DNA of 64,000 bases, taken from positions 124,001-188,000 of the forward strand of contig BDDD01000026.1 of NCBI GenBank assembly GCA_001972305.1, written 5' to 3'. The notes beneath the pieces were generated by a model. The model was not told the DNA's origin and searched no databases. It saw only the letters and a list, made by a program, of their open reading frames with translations. Shown piece after piece: positions 44,843-56,815 of this stretch (position 1 is the first letter of the stretch; each line of letters begins with the position of its first letter). Both the position numbers and the translations under genes were made by a program. The DNA is from Cephalotus follicularis (Eukaryota; Streptophyta; Magnoliopsida; Oxalidales; Cephalotaceae).

Positions 44843-45900
44843 CATGCCCCAATCCGGGCTTCAAACTCCAACCGAGCTTCAACAACCTTCGCTCCAACCA
44901 AGCGAATACAAGTTGGCTCCAACCAAGAAATACAAGAGACAACCTCTCTTCTTTATATGTGAATGTAGTATTTAAAGATTACAAATTCACAATGAATTTG
45001 TTTACAATTTTGCTCAATTTGGACAAAGCTTCTAGTGTATAGGAAATGTAAAAATGAGAGCTTTGTAATGCATGGGATTGCTTCGAAATGATCTCTTTTG
45101 ATGTTTGGGAAGCTTAGATGTTAGCTTCATGTGCCTTGAATGAATTTTCAACTTGAATGCTTGATTACTTGTGCAAGAGCTCCACTTTGGCTTAAATACT
45201 TGTGCTTCCAACAGATCTATTTTTGAAGTTCTGGTACAATCCAGTCGGCTGGATTCCTTGGGCAGTCAGCTGGATTAGATGGCACGTATGTCAAATATCG
45301 CCGTTACATGGAGGCAGTCGGCTGCTTCCTTTGGGCAGTCGGCCGGTGGAGCCTGGAAGTCGGCTGGTGCTCTATTCCAGTCGGCTGGTTGAGCTGAAAT
45401 TGGACTTACAGAAGCTACTGCCTGATATTGCACATTTGGTGACAGTCGGCTGGATTCCTTGGCAGTCGACTGCTTGTCCCTGGCAATCGACTGGTGCCCT
45501 GCTTCAGTCAGCTGGATGAGGTGGTGTAGAAAAGATATAGAAGCTACTGCCTGAAATGTGCACCCTTGGTAGTCGACTGGCCTTCCTTGGCAGTCGGTTG
45601 TCTTGGCCTGGCAGTCGACTGCTCCCCTGTGGCAGTCGGCTGGCCTGTTGTGATCTGCAGTTCCTGGAGTTGCTTTGAAGAACCAGTTGGCTACTCAACC
45701 CCTGGAAGTCGACTACTCAACCTTGGCAGTCGGCTGGATTGCCCTTTACCTTCAGAAATAGCCTTGGCACAACTTTGGACACAAAATGAAGTGAGTATAT
45801 GAAATTGTAGCTCAGAGAATTATGCATACAAGTAATATGTGTTTGTTAATCATCAAAATAACATATGTAAATGCAATTAACGGGGTGGCAAAGGCCAACA
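44646..45900 (-). mobile_element. Sirevirus 5' LTR (right), hybrid
   Basis: 1255 bp, TG (44646) to CA (45900). The first 197 bp are identical to the left LTR; the remainder differs by frequent substitutions and lacks about 59 bp of array units. No PBS adjoins 44646, unlike a normal 5' LTR. Confidence 0.9.
45243..45740. repeat. CAGTCGACTG/CAGTCGGCTG array in Sirevirus U3 (right LTR)
   Basis: The same array as in the left LTR with about 15 units. Several positions have switched between GTCGAC and GTCGGC relative to the left LTR, for example CAGTCGGCTG at about 45315 against CAGTCGACTG at 37077. Confidence 0.9.
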
Positions 45901-46417
45901 ATTTATGCAAGGGATCCTACAGAATCCACTTGCCAAACGGAATGACGTGTACGACACTACACAATTAACTCCAATACTGAATCTTATCTTACAGTAACTA
46001 GAGTCGACTCATACGCGTCAAACGGATCCATATCCTACCCTCCGGATACATATTAAGATGGATGCCATAGACTAATCACACCACTACGGAAGTGTCATGC
46101 CCCCGTGCCAGGCCTACGACATGCCTATGGTACCTCCATAGGTAGGAAACAAAATATATTCTCAGTATTTCAAAAATAATGATTTTATCAAAAATCATTT
46201 CCAATTATTGGTTTACTCACAAAACCAAATCATATCATAAAATTAGCATATTTTCGTAATTGAAAATCATGCTCATAACAAAATATGTATCATAAAAATG
46301 TAGCATACTTTCTTAGGTGAAAATCATGCTCAATTTATAAAATCAGTAATATTTAACTTTACACAAAAAGTAATAAAACCGATTTTATCACATCGAAACA
46401 TATTTGTCAAAACGAAT

Positions 46418-47118
46418 AATCCGTGCGTAAAACACATATGAATTCATTTCAATAAAATCAAAGGATAAGACCGAAAGACGAAGACATCCGGACATTTTCG
46501 CAATTTAAAATCAAGGAAAGAAAATCCATAACGAAGTTGGAACCATTTTCATAAATATCGAAAGAATAAACTAAAACGAGAAACTCGTACATTTTCACAT
46601 TCAGGAACCAACTCATTTAATTTTCACAATAAAAGAGATGTTCGTACAAAATTTTCGTAAACGGGTCATAACTCAATTTTGTAAAGTCAGGAATATTTAA
46701 TTTTAGAAATATTAGAGCTGGCTTTATTTTTAAAATTTCTAAAAGTAAAGGAACATCGAAAATCCGTACATTTTTCATAAATGCATGACTGAATTTTATT
46801 CTCTAACAAAACTCAATAAGAGGGTAACAAAAGAGAGAATTATCTGTACGTTAAAAACAACAACACTAAATTTTAATTTTTTTAAAATTATGAAGAGAAT
46901 GTCAAAGAAAGAATTTTCCGTACTTTAAAACTATAACTGGATTCATTCAAACAGAATCCATATTCCAATACTAATAGCGTATCAAGAAAAGAATATCCGT
47001 ACCTAGATTACAAATCTAAATTTTATTCCGAATAAAATCAAGAGAAAAATCATAGAAACATAAAATGATTTACCTAATAAACAAAAGGAGTATACCAAAG
47101 AACGATGTATCCGTACCT
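46418..47118 (+). repeat. Recurrent TCCGTAC (GTAC-core) sites in the giant LTR
   Basis: TCCGTAC or close variants recur at about 46420, 46487, 46584, 46641, 46763, 46843, 46917, 46996 and 47110, 60-155 bp apart, usually preceded by GAA(A/T). TTCGTACAA at 46641 matches the SBP/SPL consensus TNCGTACAA. The sequence between sites is AT-rich and only loosely similar, as in a decayed tandem repeat of about 80 bp. Confidence 0.65.
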
Positions 47119-47241
47119 TACGTAAACACCAAATTTATCCTCAAGAGAAAATCAAATAACCCTATGCAGCACTTCCGTTGGTATAGTTATCTAAAAGATA
47201 TAAAAACAATAATTCGAATAAGAAATTAGAAATCCTTGCGA

Positions 47242-47424
47242 AAGCGTCAGTGCTTTACCTAGAACAAAGCCGAAAGCGTCGACTCTTTCTAACATAAGCG
47301 TCGACGTTTATCAGGACACTGGCGATGTTTAAACATTTTAAAAGCTCAAACTTTGAGGACAGAGCATCGACGCTTTAAAAAAATAAAGCAGGAGTTTGCA
47401 CATTTGAGGGAAGGCGTCGACGCT
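47242..47424. repeat. GCGTCGACGC array in the giant LTR
   Basis: Six copies: AAGCGTCAGTGCTT (47242), AAGCGTCGACTCTT (about 47274), AAGCGTCGACGTTT (about 47296), GGCGATG (47331), GCATCGACGCTT (about 47364) and GGCGTCGACGCTTT (47413). Confidence 0.85.
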
Positions 47425-47520
47425 TTACATGTATTTAAGTATGCTTACAGTGCTACTCGTACATTGAAGAAAGTGAGGATAAAAATAATGCATTTGTGAG
47501 CAGACCACTCTAGCACAACA

Positions 47521-47905
47521 CCAATTAACATGGCATGCACAACACACACACTGGTTGCACTTAACTCACACACATAGCACATATAACATAGCACAACACA
47601 CACTGCTCACGACACATACACGCACGCCTACACTTAAACACAACACACACTGCACACATACACATACTACTTGCAAAAAACACACAGCACGCACATACAT
47701 ACTCTGCCTATACAACACACACACACCCGTACGACACACACTGTCTACACACGGTGCATTCATTGCATACACACCACATGCAAAACTTCTCACACTCATA
47801 CCCGACACTGCCCTCAACACACTACCAATCACACAGACAACACATGCATCACATACTCTGTTTTCATAGCACATACACACAACCAACACACATGCACATG
47901 TAGGA
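47521..47905. repeat. Degenerate CA-rich tract
   Basis: ACACAC and CATACACAC words interspersed with other bases span 380 bp. Open frames of about 100 codons on both strands come from this composition and are not genes. Confidence 0.85.
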
Positions 47906-48319
47906 CGATTCTAGTGCTGAGCATGAACCAAGGAGATATATTCGTGGGCAAACAAGGAGTCTACAAAGCCAGTTAAACCATCCCTTAGATGATGCCGATG
48001 GAAACATCAAGAAATAATGAAAAATAGGGGAGAACACAACAAAGAAGACAGGGACAAGGCAGCACGATTATACTTAAACAAGGGGATGAAATAACCATAC
48101 ACATGTGACCAAGACCCATGCTAGACATCAGGGAAAACTAAAGAACCAGTAACAAAGAGGTGCAAACTTACACAGAGAGAGGAGGATTAACACATGTATA
48201 TATATATACAATTTATATCAAATAAACGGATCACCACAATGAAGCAAGAGATTGAACCTAAAGTGATGTAGGACTGTGGGCGGCAGAACAAGAAACTTTC
48301 CTCTGAACTGCAACAATGG

Positions 48320-48600
48320 CGCGTCCAAGAGAGAGAGAGGGGTTGTCCAACAGGTGAGAGAGAGACGAATGAAGGAGATTAAAAAAAGTAAGAAGGTGGC
48401 CAAATTATTAAGGCAAAATGCATAAGAGCCAAAAAAAAAAAGAGAGAGAAATGCAATGGAGGGATTTTCGGCAGAGAGCGCATTAGTGAGAGGGAAATGA
48501 CACGGGAGAGAGAGGTAAAGAGAGAGTGTTGATGCGGGAGAGAGACAAATTTGGGAAGGGAGAGATTAAGGGAGAGAGGGTGGCGACATAAAGGAAAAAA
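48320..48600. repeat. GAGA-rich tract
   Basis: GAGAGAGAG clusters recur in the giant LTR near its right end, downstream on the minus strand from the LTR start. No other signal is seen. Confidence 0.7.
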
Positions 48601-48952
48601 AAGGAATAAACCATTTCCTTTTTCCTTTTAAAATTGATTTTCTACATAATTTGGTTTTTTTAAAAGGAAAAACTGACAATTCCCTTTTTAAATTGATTTT
48701 CTTCTTAAAATGCATAATTCAGCTTTTCTAAAACAAAAGTGATAAATGGCTTTAAATAAAAATGTTTTCTTTAACCATTTAGTAAAGATGTTCATTGGTC
48801 AAAATCAAAATTAAATTAGCCCAATCAGAATAAAACAAAAAATTTTTTTTAGGTTATTCATATCTAAAACAAATAGGCAGCCCACAGAAATAAAATTAAA
48901 AGGGTCCAAATTAAAATAAATTTTATACGAAAAAACGGGATATTACACTACA

Positions 48953-49953
48953 CATAGAGAATGATGTAGGTATGTTGAAGTACAGTTAAGAAAGAACTTC
49001 TCCGTAAAGGATTTGGGAGAGGCTTTCTACATTTTAGAGAATGAAGATCTAAGAAGTAGATCGAGTAGATTGCTTGGACATTCCCAAAGCCAGTACATCA
49101 GCAGGGAGCTGAAATGGTATGGAATGAATTCCATATATGGCTTACTGCCAATTAGCCAGGTAGTTCACCTTTCCAAGAGGATATCTTTCAGGATTTCTGA
49201 GTAGAGGACACGTATGATTAGACAACCTTATGATTCGGTAATAGGCTCTATCATGTACGCCATACTTCGTACTAGGACGGATTTTGATATGCCTAAGGGT
49301 TTGACTAATCGATTTCAGTCCAGTCCCTGTAAGAGACATTGGGACATTATCCAGAGAATATAATACATGAAAGAGATTCAGGATTATCTCTTGTCATATG
49401 GAGAAGATAGTGACTTGAGACATAAGACTTAAGTTAACTCTAGTTTCAGTTGTGATCATGATGATCACAAATCCATTTTAGGAAATGTGTTGATCCTAAA
49501 TGAAAGTGTTGTGTGAGTGTGAGGAGTTTGTGGCAGTCAAGGACTGCAGACTCCACTAGAGAATATAAGTATGTTGCAACCTGTGATACCGGTTATGGTA
49601 GCTTGTTTGGTAGCAGAAGTTCATTGTAGAACTTTATGTGGTTCCATCCATCGTTGTCCAGTTGTGCAACATAGGGTCTACGATGCAGCTTCGCACAAAC
49701 CATGGAACCTGGGTCTCATTACTGCCTAAACGTATACAGCAATGGTATCATTTGATCATGGAGATCATAAATGAATATAATGTTTCGAAATAAATATTAT
49801 TGAGTAAAAATGGAGAAATCATAAGAGAAGATGTCACCATAGTGAGAGTCGCTCGGGAAGCGAACTTAGTAGACCCACTGACCAATGCCATGAGCAATAA
49901 AGTTCTAGAGAGTATGATATGCTTAGGCTACAGGTCTTCGTGGCTGGTGGTCC
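48953..49953 (+). pseudogene. copia 3 RT end and RNase H remnants
   Basis: Continuation of pol after the giant LTR: FSVKDLGEAFYILENED (about 48995), SQSQYI, then decayed RNase H pieces and a short terminal stretch SNKVLESMICLGYRSSWLVVQV. This ends at the PPT. The final residues match copia 2. Confidence 0.8.
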
Positions 49954-49964
49954 AAGTGGGAGAT
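49954..49964 (+). promoter_or_regulatory. Polypurine tract of copia 3
   Basis: AAGTGGGAGAT directly before the 3' LTR start TGTTAG; a standard copia PPT. Confidence 0.93.
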
Positions 49965-52698
49965 TGTTAGAAAAGGGTGTCCCTGTAAGCCACGAGGAGG
50001 TTGTAGACATATGTTCTCAGCATTTCATACACTCATGTGTCGTACATTCTTAGTTCTATTCGTGTTCTATTTTGCATATTCAAAAAACATTGGCATTTTG
50101 CTATATATAGAATCCCAAACCGTCTCAATGGATCAGTTGATCACCATGTCAACTGAATACACATATAGCACCCCTGTCCGAAGAGGGTTGGATCTCGTGC
50201 CTGAGAGGTTATGAGAATGAGATCCTTACTCCATTGGGACAAAAGTTCCAAGTCATAAGTTCAGTTTCTTAGGGCAATTGATGAACTGCAAAGACTAACC
50301 GTGTTATGCCTTCTCCGAATGGTAAAGGAGGATGGATTATCACATTGCCATTTGGGTTTTACCCTAAAGCTGATGCGGGGTGCGTGCAGAGGCATGACAC
50401 TAAACTGACCCACAATAGGTTATCTATTTGGAGAGTCAACACCTCTGTCAATAGAGTTCCTATTGTCGCGATAGTGCTTAGTCAAAGGTGAATAGTAGAT
50501 CATACATGATCTACGTTGTGTCCTTAGGCCTGAGCGGCTGGCATGCATTCTGTAGTAACTGCTTGCTTTTGATTTCCGCCTTCCCCAGCACTACCCACGT
50601 GCTGGCAAAAGGGTTGTCTTTGGGCCTTGTGGGAGTTGCATTGAGATGTATGGGCGAGTGCGCAAGATGGAATCGCCCTACTCGTATTGAGGGTTATAGG
50701 CTCTATAACATCTGTGACCATTGAAAACTTAAAGTCCTGGCTGGGCACTGGGAGATAGGGAATGAGAGGTTTTCGGGGATGTCTCCCATAGTCTCAGTGC
50801 ATTCATAGAATTATAGTTATCGCGGTTTTACCTATGGTTGACATTCATCCGAACCCTAGTCTGTGGTCGGAGCCGAGATGATGAAGGATACGTGGCACAC
50901 AAACTGATGACAGTGATAAAGCACTGGGGAACTGGCTAATGAATGATAGACGTGGTACTTTGTGGTCCACAAATCTGGCGGTGATTATAGATCACACCGG
51001 GGCTATCAGCTAGATAGTCGTACCAGAACTTTGGGATGTTCTGGGAAATTTATCACCGTACTGAAAATCAACCGGGCTTTCGGATCCCGCCTGATTATTG
51101 GAAAAGTGACGCATGCTACACACATGCTCGCTTGTTGGTAAATCTAGTTTTTAACTAGTATATATTAATTTGACATTTGTCGATTGTTTCACTCTCCACA
51201 ATTTGCCTTTTCAATATATAAAGAGATTTTAAAGCTGGAGCATGATTTAATTTTAATTAAATTAATTAAAGAGAGAGTCTTTAATTATTTAAAGCGAGAG
51301 ACTTGAATTAAATCATAAAAGACAGAAAGAGAGAAGTTTAATTAATTAAAGAGAGAGTCTTTAATTAATGAAGGGAGAAACAAATTTTAAATTGAATGAG
51401 ATTTTTTTTTAAAAGGAGAAAAGAAAAATGAGAGAGAGATTTAATTAATTAAAGAGAGTCTTTTATTAATAAAGGGAGAAACAAATTTTAAATTGAAAGA
51501 GATTTTTTTTTAAATGGTGAAAAGAAAAATGAGGGAGAGAGAGAGAGAGGGGGAGAGACTTAATTTTAATTAAGTCAAAATCATTTTTTAAGTCAATTTT
51601 TACCTCTCTCTAACACTCTCTCCCATTTCTTTTCTCTCCCGCACCACTCGAGCGTTTTAGGCAGCAGAGACGCTTTAACTCCAAGGGGCGCGATTTAGTC
51701 GGGGGAGGCCACCAGCGCTTCGCGTCGGTGACCGGGAGAAGGTGGGCGTCCTTCTACGGTGAGTCTCCTTCCCTCTCTCTCCCTCTTTCTCCTTATTTCT
51801 CCCTCTTTCTCTCGGTGGTGGCAGAATCGGTTTTTGCAGTCCACTTGCTCTCGGCGTCTCTTTCTGCCGTCGATGGTCATCGGTAGGTGGAGCCAACCTT
51901 TCACTCTACCTATCTTAACTCTAGATTAGGTTATTTCGGCCTTGATTGGCCAGTTTTTGGTTAGAGAGTTGACTCTACTGAGTCAACTCGCTATGAGCTG
52001 TGACTGGGCGTTCCACGCCGAGTCACGGCAAGTTTGTGGTGTAGGTGTGTCAGCCTAAAGACGCTGAGGTGTTTTTTGGTCTTGGCCGCCACTGATGGTG
52101 AACGGCAAGTCAACTCAGTGACTCACCGCCGACCGTTCTTAGCGTTCCAGGCCAAGTCTCACCGAGTCTCGGTGACAAGTGTGAAGATCGGGGTGTTGGC
52201 ATCCATATATGTCGCAGCCGGTCGATGGCGATTTCACTGAGACTCACTGAGTCCAAACTCAGTGAGTCACCACTGATGTTCGCCATTTTCTGGATCGATT
52301 CCAGGCGAGTCTCCTCCAGAAATGGGTAGAGCAGATTTTTTGGAGTCTGTTGTGGTCAAGATCGGACCTCAAGTGAACTGGCCGAAAGCCGACGGTGGTA
52401 CCGGTGACTGGTAGTGGCTGCTGCAAGTGTGTAGTGGAAAAGTGGTGGAGCCTCCAACGGTGGTATGGTCACTTCCTTTTTGTATTTTTGTTTTTCGCTG
52501 TGTTTATGCTTTATGGTTTTGCATGCATCTTGATTTCATTATTGTTCGATTGAACATCAAATGGAGATCTTAGGCATATTGATTTTGGTAGAAGGATGTT
52601 AGTGTGAACCTTGACTTGCTGTCTCGGTGTTTTGAAAAACTATACACACTAGCATCCTAGACCAAAAATCGATCGGGAACCCTCCTGGGTTTCCAACA
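49965..52698 (+). mobile_element. 3' LTR of copia 3
   Basis: 2734 bp, TGTTAGAAAAGGG to TTTCCAACA, the partner of 29314-31876. An expanded TTAATTAAAGAGAGAG stretch (51240-51600) explains much of the extra length. The inverted repeats recur: GAGTTGACTC / GAGTCAACTC at 51966-51989, and a 12-bp perfect stem with CCAA loop at 52241-52268. The GTTTA duplication follows. Confidence 0.93.
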
Positions 52699-52703
52699 GT
52701 TTA

Positions 52704-54366
52704 TGGATACGGTTTTCAGTAATTTGAAGTTATTTTTAAGCTGTAATCGATCATTGGAACTTATTTCTTCCTTTGAATCATGTTTTAAACGGTTTAAATG
52801 GGGTTTAAATCAATTTTGAACTGTAAAACGTTGAGGCTACAAATCTTGATCGTCGACGCGCTCGTTTAAAATGTCGATGCTTTAAATGGCTTTAACCGTC
52901 AATGCTTTGTTAAATTGTCGAGGCTTTAATCCTAAAAAACCGTCAACGCTTTGCTTTAACTGTCAGCGCTTTGTTGCACTATTTTATACAAAATGCTATG
53001 TTTTCATCCTCTTTTCAATTCGAAACTCTTTTATCTTCAAATGGGTTCTATAGGAAGCTTCCCTAAAGCGTGTGACCTATGTGAACCCTCTTTTAACACA
53101 ATTGATCTTCAAATCAATCTTGAAAATGAATTTCAATGAAGTTTTCAATATATGGTTAGGTTAGTTCAGTTGGGAGGTTAGGACATGAACCTCCTAGTTG
53201 GACCTCCTATCCATTGTTTTATTAACTTCGATAGGGACTGAGATATGGTATGGATGGTAAGGAAATGGTGTAAATGGTATGAACATAATATGCATGGTTA
53301 TGTAAATGGTTTTGACGGATTGATCCCACGTGATCCTTTATGGTTCGGTCCATATCCTTTAAAAGGTTTTATGGTTATGAACTTATGGTTTGATATTGTT
53401 GAGACTTGATGAGGTAAACCATTCCTAATCTTCACTCCATCATGGAGGTTAGGGGTGTTAGACCACATCGTATAAAAATTGTATGGACCTATGGGAACTC
53501 GTTTTAGGGGTGGATCTATGGGAACACTGCACTGTGGATGGACCTATGGGAACAGAGTATCAAATGGACAAATGGAAATATGGTTATGGACTAATGGAAA
53601 TATGGTTACGGGCTAGAACCTGTGGGGACTAGCATTATGGTATGGTTGATGTGGTTAGTGTTATCTCAGCTCTATCAGCTACGACACGGAGAATGTGTAG
53701 ATGGTGGAGTTACTATCTCGGGTCGGAGAGGCAGAGTAGTACTTAGACCTTATGGATTGTTTGTACTCATGGATAGTTATGGATTGACTTATGGAATATC
53801 TGTAGACCTAGTGTACATGGATGGTAGTTTCTATGGTTAGGACTCGTTAAGTATGCCACCGGTTAGGGACGGTGGATGTACTAACGTTGTCCACAATTGG
53901 CATTCATGCATTTCACATGACATGCATATATCTGCATATATCTGCTTGCTTCATTGCATATTGTATTGCCTATGTAGCCGTGTTTGGCTGATCCATTCTC
54001 AAAATGGGCACACCTTTTAGGAACGAGTGCTGAGGATACCTCGAAGTGAATCAAATCGGACCTTCAGGACAGGACTTCCAGTTGTCGTTTAATTTCTCTT
54101 TTATCTACCTTGTATAAGACTTATGTTTCCGTTGTATCGACCTGCCAGCTTGTGGCAGTACTGCAGACATGTGATGAATGTTTTGTATAACCTTTGTGTT
54201 TATTTATGCAAGTGTTTGAATGGTTAATCGTCCGTTGCATGGTTGTTTATTGACGTTTTAATTTATAGCGTATTTTGGATATTATGCTATATTTAGAAGG
54301 ATGGATTGTATGGACGGTTTGTCACGCATCGAGCCCTGGGGTTCTCCCATGGTTCGGGGAGCGACA
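52704..54366 (+). mobile_element. 5' LTR of the gypsy element, second part
   Basis: Resumes exactly where 29313 stopped and aligns with 58999-59408 (AGTTATTTTTAAGCTGTAATCGA, GTTTTAAACGGTTTAAATGG). It ends GGGGAGCGACA at 54366. The sequence is rich in ATGG words. No gene; the frame at 53622-53840 is LTR. Confidence 0.9.
52853..52975. repeat. Decayed GTCGAC palindromes in the gypsy 5' LTR
   Basis: CGTCGACGCG (52851), TGTCGATGCTTT (52873), CGTCAATGCTTT (52897), TGTCGAGGCTTT (52917), CGTCAACGCTTT (52941) and TGTCAGCGCTTT (52961). In this family the array is downstream of the TATA box. The 58407 LTR has the same set at 59163. Confidence 0.8.
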
Positions 54367-54372
54367 GTTGAG

Positions 54373-54384
54373 TGGTATCAGAGC
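54373..54384 (+). promoter_or_regulatory. Primer-binding site of the gypsy element (tRNA-iMet)
   Basis: TGGTATCAGAGC, 6 bp after the LTR end. Confidence 0.95.
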
Positions 54385-54528
54385 ATACTTTAAGTTGGCT
54401 ATGCCATGATAGGATCCTTGGCTATTATAATTAAGAGTTCTTGTTAAGATTGTCTATTGTTTCAGTTTATTTTGGAATTGTGGTTGAGATAAGTGGACAT
54501 CTAACCTTTTCCCTTATATAAGGTAAAT

Positions 54529-55760
54529 ATGGAAGGTCATCGTGGATGAGCTGCCAGAAGCACCAAAGGTGGGCCATTGACTAGGCGCACCAGAGCTAGT
54601 AAGGGTGTTGAGGAACCGGAAGGGAGTAATGTGACACCAGATGTGGAGTTTGTTGCACCCACTCAAGAAAGAGCCTAGGGATTTCCTAAGGGAGACGTAT
54701 GCCACTATGGCCCAAATGAATGAGACTATGCAATGCCAAGTGGCTATATCAGGTCAAGCCACAACTGCGAGAATCTCTGAACTTACAGAAGCACCAGAGA
54801 GACTAGTTGGTCATACTGCACACATGGAGGATCCTGTAATTAGGTTCTTGATGCTAAATCCTTCAGCTTTTACGGGAGATTCTGATGCTGTTGCCTCTAA
54901 GAGATGGTTGGTGCAGATGGACAAGATCTTCGGGTTCTTGGAGTGTTTCGACTTACAAAAAGTTGTTTTTGCCACTTATATGCTACAAGGTGAGGCGGAG
55001 CATTGGTGGAGGATGGTTGATTCTTCTTGGCAGGAATCAGGAATAGTGATATCTTAGGATTTGCTTATGAAGGAGTTCAATGAGAAGTATTTTCTCAGGA
55101 CTGAGGTTAACAAAAAGGAGGCCGAGTTCCTTGGTCTAGTGTAAGGCAGCATGACTGTGCCCCAGTATGAGGCCAAGTTTATTGAATTGGCAAGGATTTC
55201 CCCTCACATGGTTGGCACAGAAGCAAGGAAGGACAAGAAGTTTCTTGGTGGGCTTAGACCAGATATAAGACAAAAGTTAGTATAACTACGGTTGAGGTCT
55301 TTCTTTGAGTTGGCTAGCAGAGCCAGAGAGCTTGAGTATGTGTCTGAAGAACTGCTCAACTTGAGGATTCAGCCTGGTAAGAGTAGACCCACTTCTTCAG
55401 ATTGGCATCCAATGAGGTGTTCTAGGAGTAGTAACAAGTCGCAGAGATCAGGGAACAGCAGCCCGAGTCAGTGTGGCCACCTTAGAGTATCAGCAGTCCG
55501 CCTGATATGTCAATACATAGGGGGTAGTCTTGAGGTTCACAGCAAAGACGTAGAAGGCAGGGTTCGGAACAGAGGAACCAAGGGACACAAAGAGGTCGCT
55601 CTAGACTTTCCAGTGGTGGTAGTCAGACTTCCTTTGATTCGTACGTGCATTACAAATGCACTAACCATGCGTCTGATGATTGTTGTTGGAAGGGCGGTAA
55701 GTGCATGGTCTATGGAGCTTCAGATCACATGGCTAAGGAGTTTCCGCAAGACAGGTTTGG
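54529..55760 (+). pseudogene. gypsy gag
   Basis: The first ATG is at 54529 (MEGHRG) with an early stop; a second frame from 54641 carries the capsid. It reads EDPVIRFLMLNPSAFTGDSDAVASKRWLVQMDKIFGFLECFDLQKVVFATYMLQGEAEHWWRM, the plant Retrotrans_gag core, and DLLMKEFNEKYFLRTEVNKKEAEFLGL in the next part after a stop at 55055. A weak zinc knuckle (GGKCMVYGASDHMAKEF, about 55695-55745) has lost two of its cysteines. The 55292-55897 open frame is mostly out of register with gag. Confidence 0.88.
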
Positions 55761-55909
55761 TACAGGGAATCAGCAAGGTCACAGTATGGGTCGATTTCAG
55801 GGAGGTTCTCAACAGAACTAAAGTATCGGTTATCAGCAAGGTCGTGGTTTTGGGCAACAGTATCAAGGTCGTCCGAGTGCCAGTCCACCTTCAGTAGTAA
55901 GTGGAGATC

Positions 55910-56480
55910 GCGGTAAGCAGCCTATAGGATCGGCACCTACAGTGCATGGTAGGGTTTATGCTATGGACCAGAGAGCTACAGTGGGATCCGCTTCAGTTAT
56001 AGGAGGTACTATTCGTATCTCTCAACATATAGCATGGACACTCATAGATCCGGGTTAATCTCACTCATACGTTGCATTACATTTCCTATGTTATGTCGAC
56101 CTAGAACCCAAACCCTTACCTTTTGCTAGGGAAGTTAGCACCCCAGTAGGAGAGCCTATGTATTCCGAATGGGTGTGTAAGTCGTGTGCCATAGAAATCA
56201 CCGACCGTGTCTTGATAGCGGATCTAATGGTGTTACCGATGGATGAGTTAGATGTAATCCTAGGAATGGATTAGTTAGTAGCACACCATGCTTAAGTGGA
56301 TTGTTACAGGAAGATCATGACTTTCAGCATGCAGAGGCAGTCTCAGTGTCAATTTATTAGGCCTTTAGAGTACCAACTAGTTTAGATGATATCGGCCATT
56401 CATGCTGATAAGCTTATGAGACACAGTTGCAGTGGTTATCTCGTACATGTTACTGATGGTAGAGATGGGGACCAAGGTTG
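55910..56480 (+). pseudogene. gypsy aspartic protease
   Basis: The frame reads GRVYAMDQ, then GGTIRISQHIAWTLIDPG-stop-SHSYVALHF, where the active site (usually D-S-G-A/S, here DPG) is followed by a stop. ADLMVLPMDELDVILGMD, the family-typical protease end, and LMRHSCSGYLVHV leading into RT follow. Several stops are present. Confidence 0.82.
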
Positions 56481-56489
56481 GAGGATGTC

Positions 56490-56815
56490 CCAGTTGTCAG
56501 TGAATATCTAGATGTGTTTCTGGATGAGTTGATGTTCTTACCTCCAGAGTGGGATACAGAGTTTGTTATTGATCTCCTACCAGAGACAACATCAATATCA
56601 AGAGCTCCTTATCGTATGACACCCCAGAGTTGAAAGAGTTGAAACTTCACTTGCAGGAGTTGCTCGATAGAGGTTTTATCAGACCGAGTGTTTCCCCTTG
56701 CGGAGCACCCATCTTGTTTGTTAAGAAAAAGGACGGATCCCTTTAGATGTGTATTGATTATCGGCAACTCAACAGGGTTACGGTTAAGAACAAGTTCCCT
56801 CTACCGCCACTTTGT
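56490..56815 (+). pseudogene. gypsy RT, N-terminal part only
   Basis: [36 protein letters not shown] is followed by a frameshift, then [43 protein letters not shown] (to about 56810). The next bases, from about 56812, encode the sequence just before RNase H. The whole catalytic palm, including the xxDD box, is therefore deleted, by comparison roughly 200 codons, and the frame changes across the join. Confidence 0.88.

Larger units (their letters stand above)
36408..45900 (-). mobile_element. Sirevirus (Ty1/copia), minus strand, rearranged 5' end
   Basis: The left LTR (36408-37721) is the 3' LTR and the right LTR (44646-45900) the 5' one. Gag with two CCHC motifs and a coiled coil, pol with intact integrase and RT catalytic residues, an extra ORF in the env position and several PPT-like tracts all fit the Sirevirus lineage. 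The flanks ATATA (36403-36407) and ATTTA (45901-45905) are a likely duplication with one mismatch. PBS, leader and gag N-terminus are missing and replaced by a duplicate of the left flank. Confidence 0.9.
35601..48947. mobile_element. Giant LTR (TGTAACACC...GATATTACA), solo, split by a Sirevirus
   Basis: Starts TGTAACACCCCC and ends GGGATATTACA with perfect duplications CTACA (35596-35600 and 48948-48952) in copia 3 RT. Without the Sirevirus and its duplicated block the LTR is about 3.85 kb. No PBS, PPT or gag-pol sequence belongs to it, so it is a solo LTR of a large-LTR gypsy family of the same end type as 5798, 11391 and 61877. A minus-strand TATA candidate (TATATATATA) lies near 48190. 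It carries a GTAC-site series and a GTCGAC palindrome array. Confidence 0.85.
29314..52698 (+). mobile_element. Complete Ty1/copia element 3 (host of further nests)
   Basis: Both ends are present: TG at 29314 and CA at 52698, with perfect duplications GTTTA (29309-29313 and 52699-52703). The LTRs are 2563 and 2734 bp. The PBS is at 31879 and the PPT at 49954. Subtracting the nested 35601-48947 insertion leaves an internal region of about 4.7 kb, normal for copia, but no intact frame. It inserted into the gypsy 5' LTR, so it is younger than that element. Confidence 0.93.

Noticed and set aside
47555..47976. Overlapping open frames of about 100 codons on both strands
   Set aside because: Produced by the CA-rich tract; the proteins are His/Thr repeats or the reverse, with no domain.
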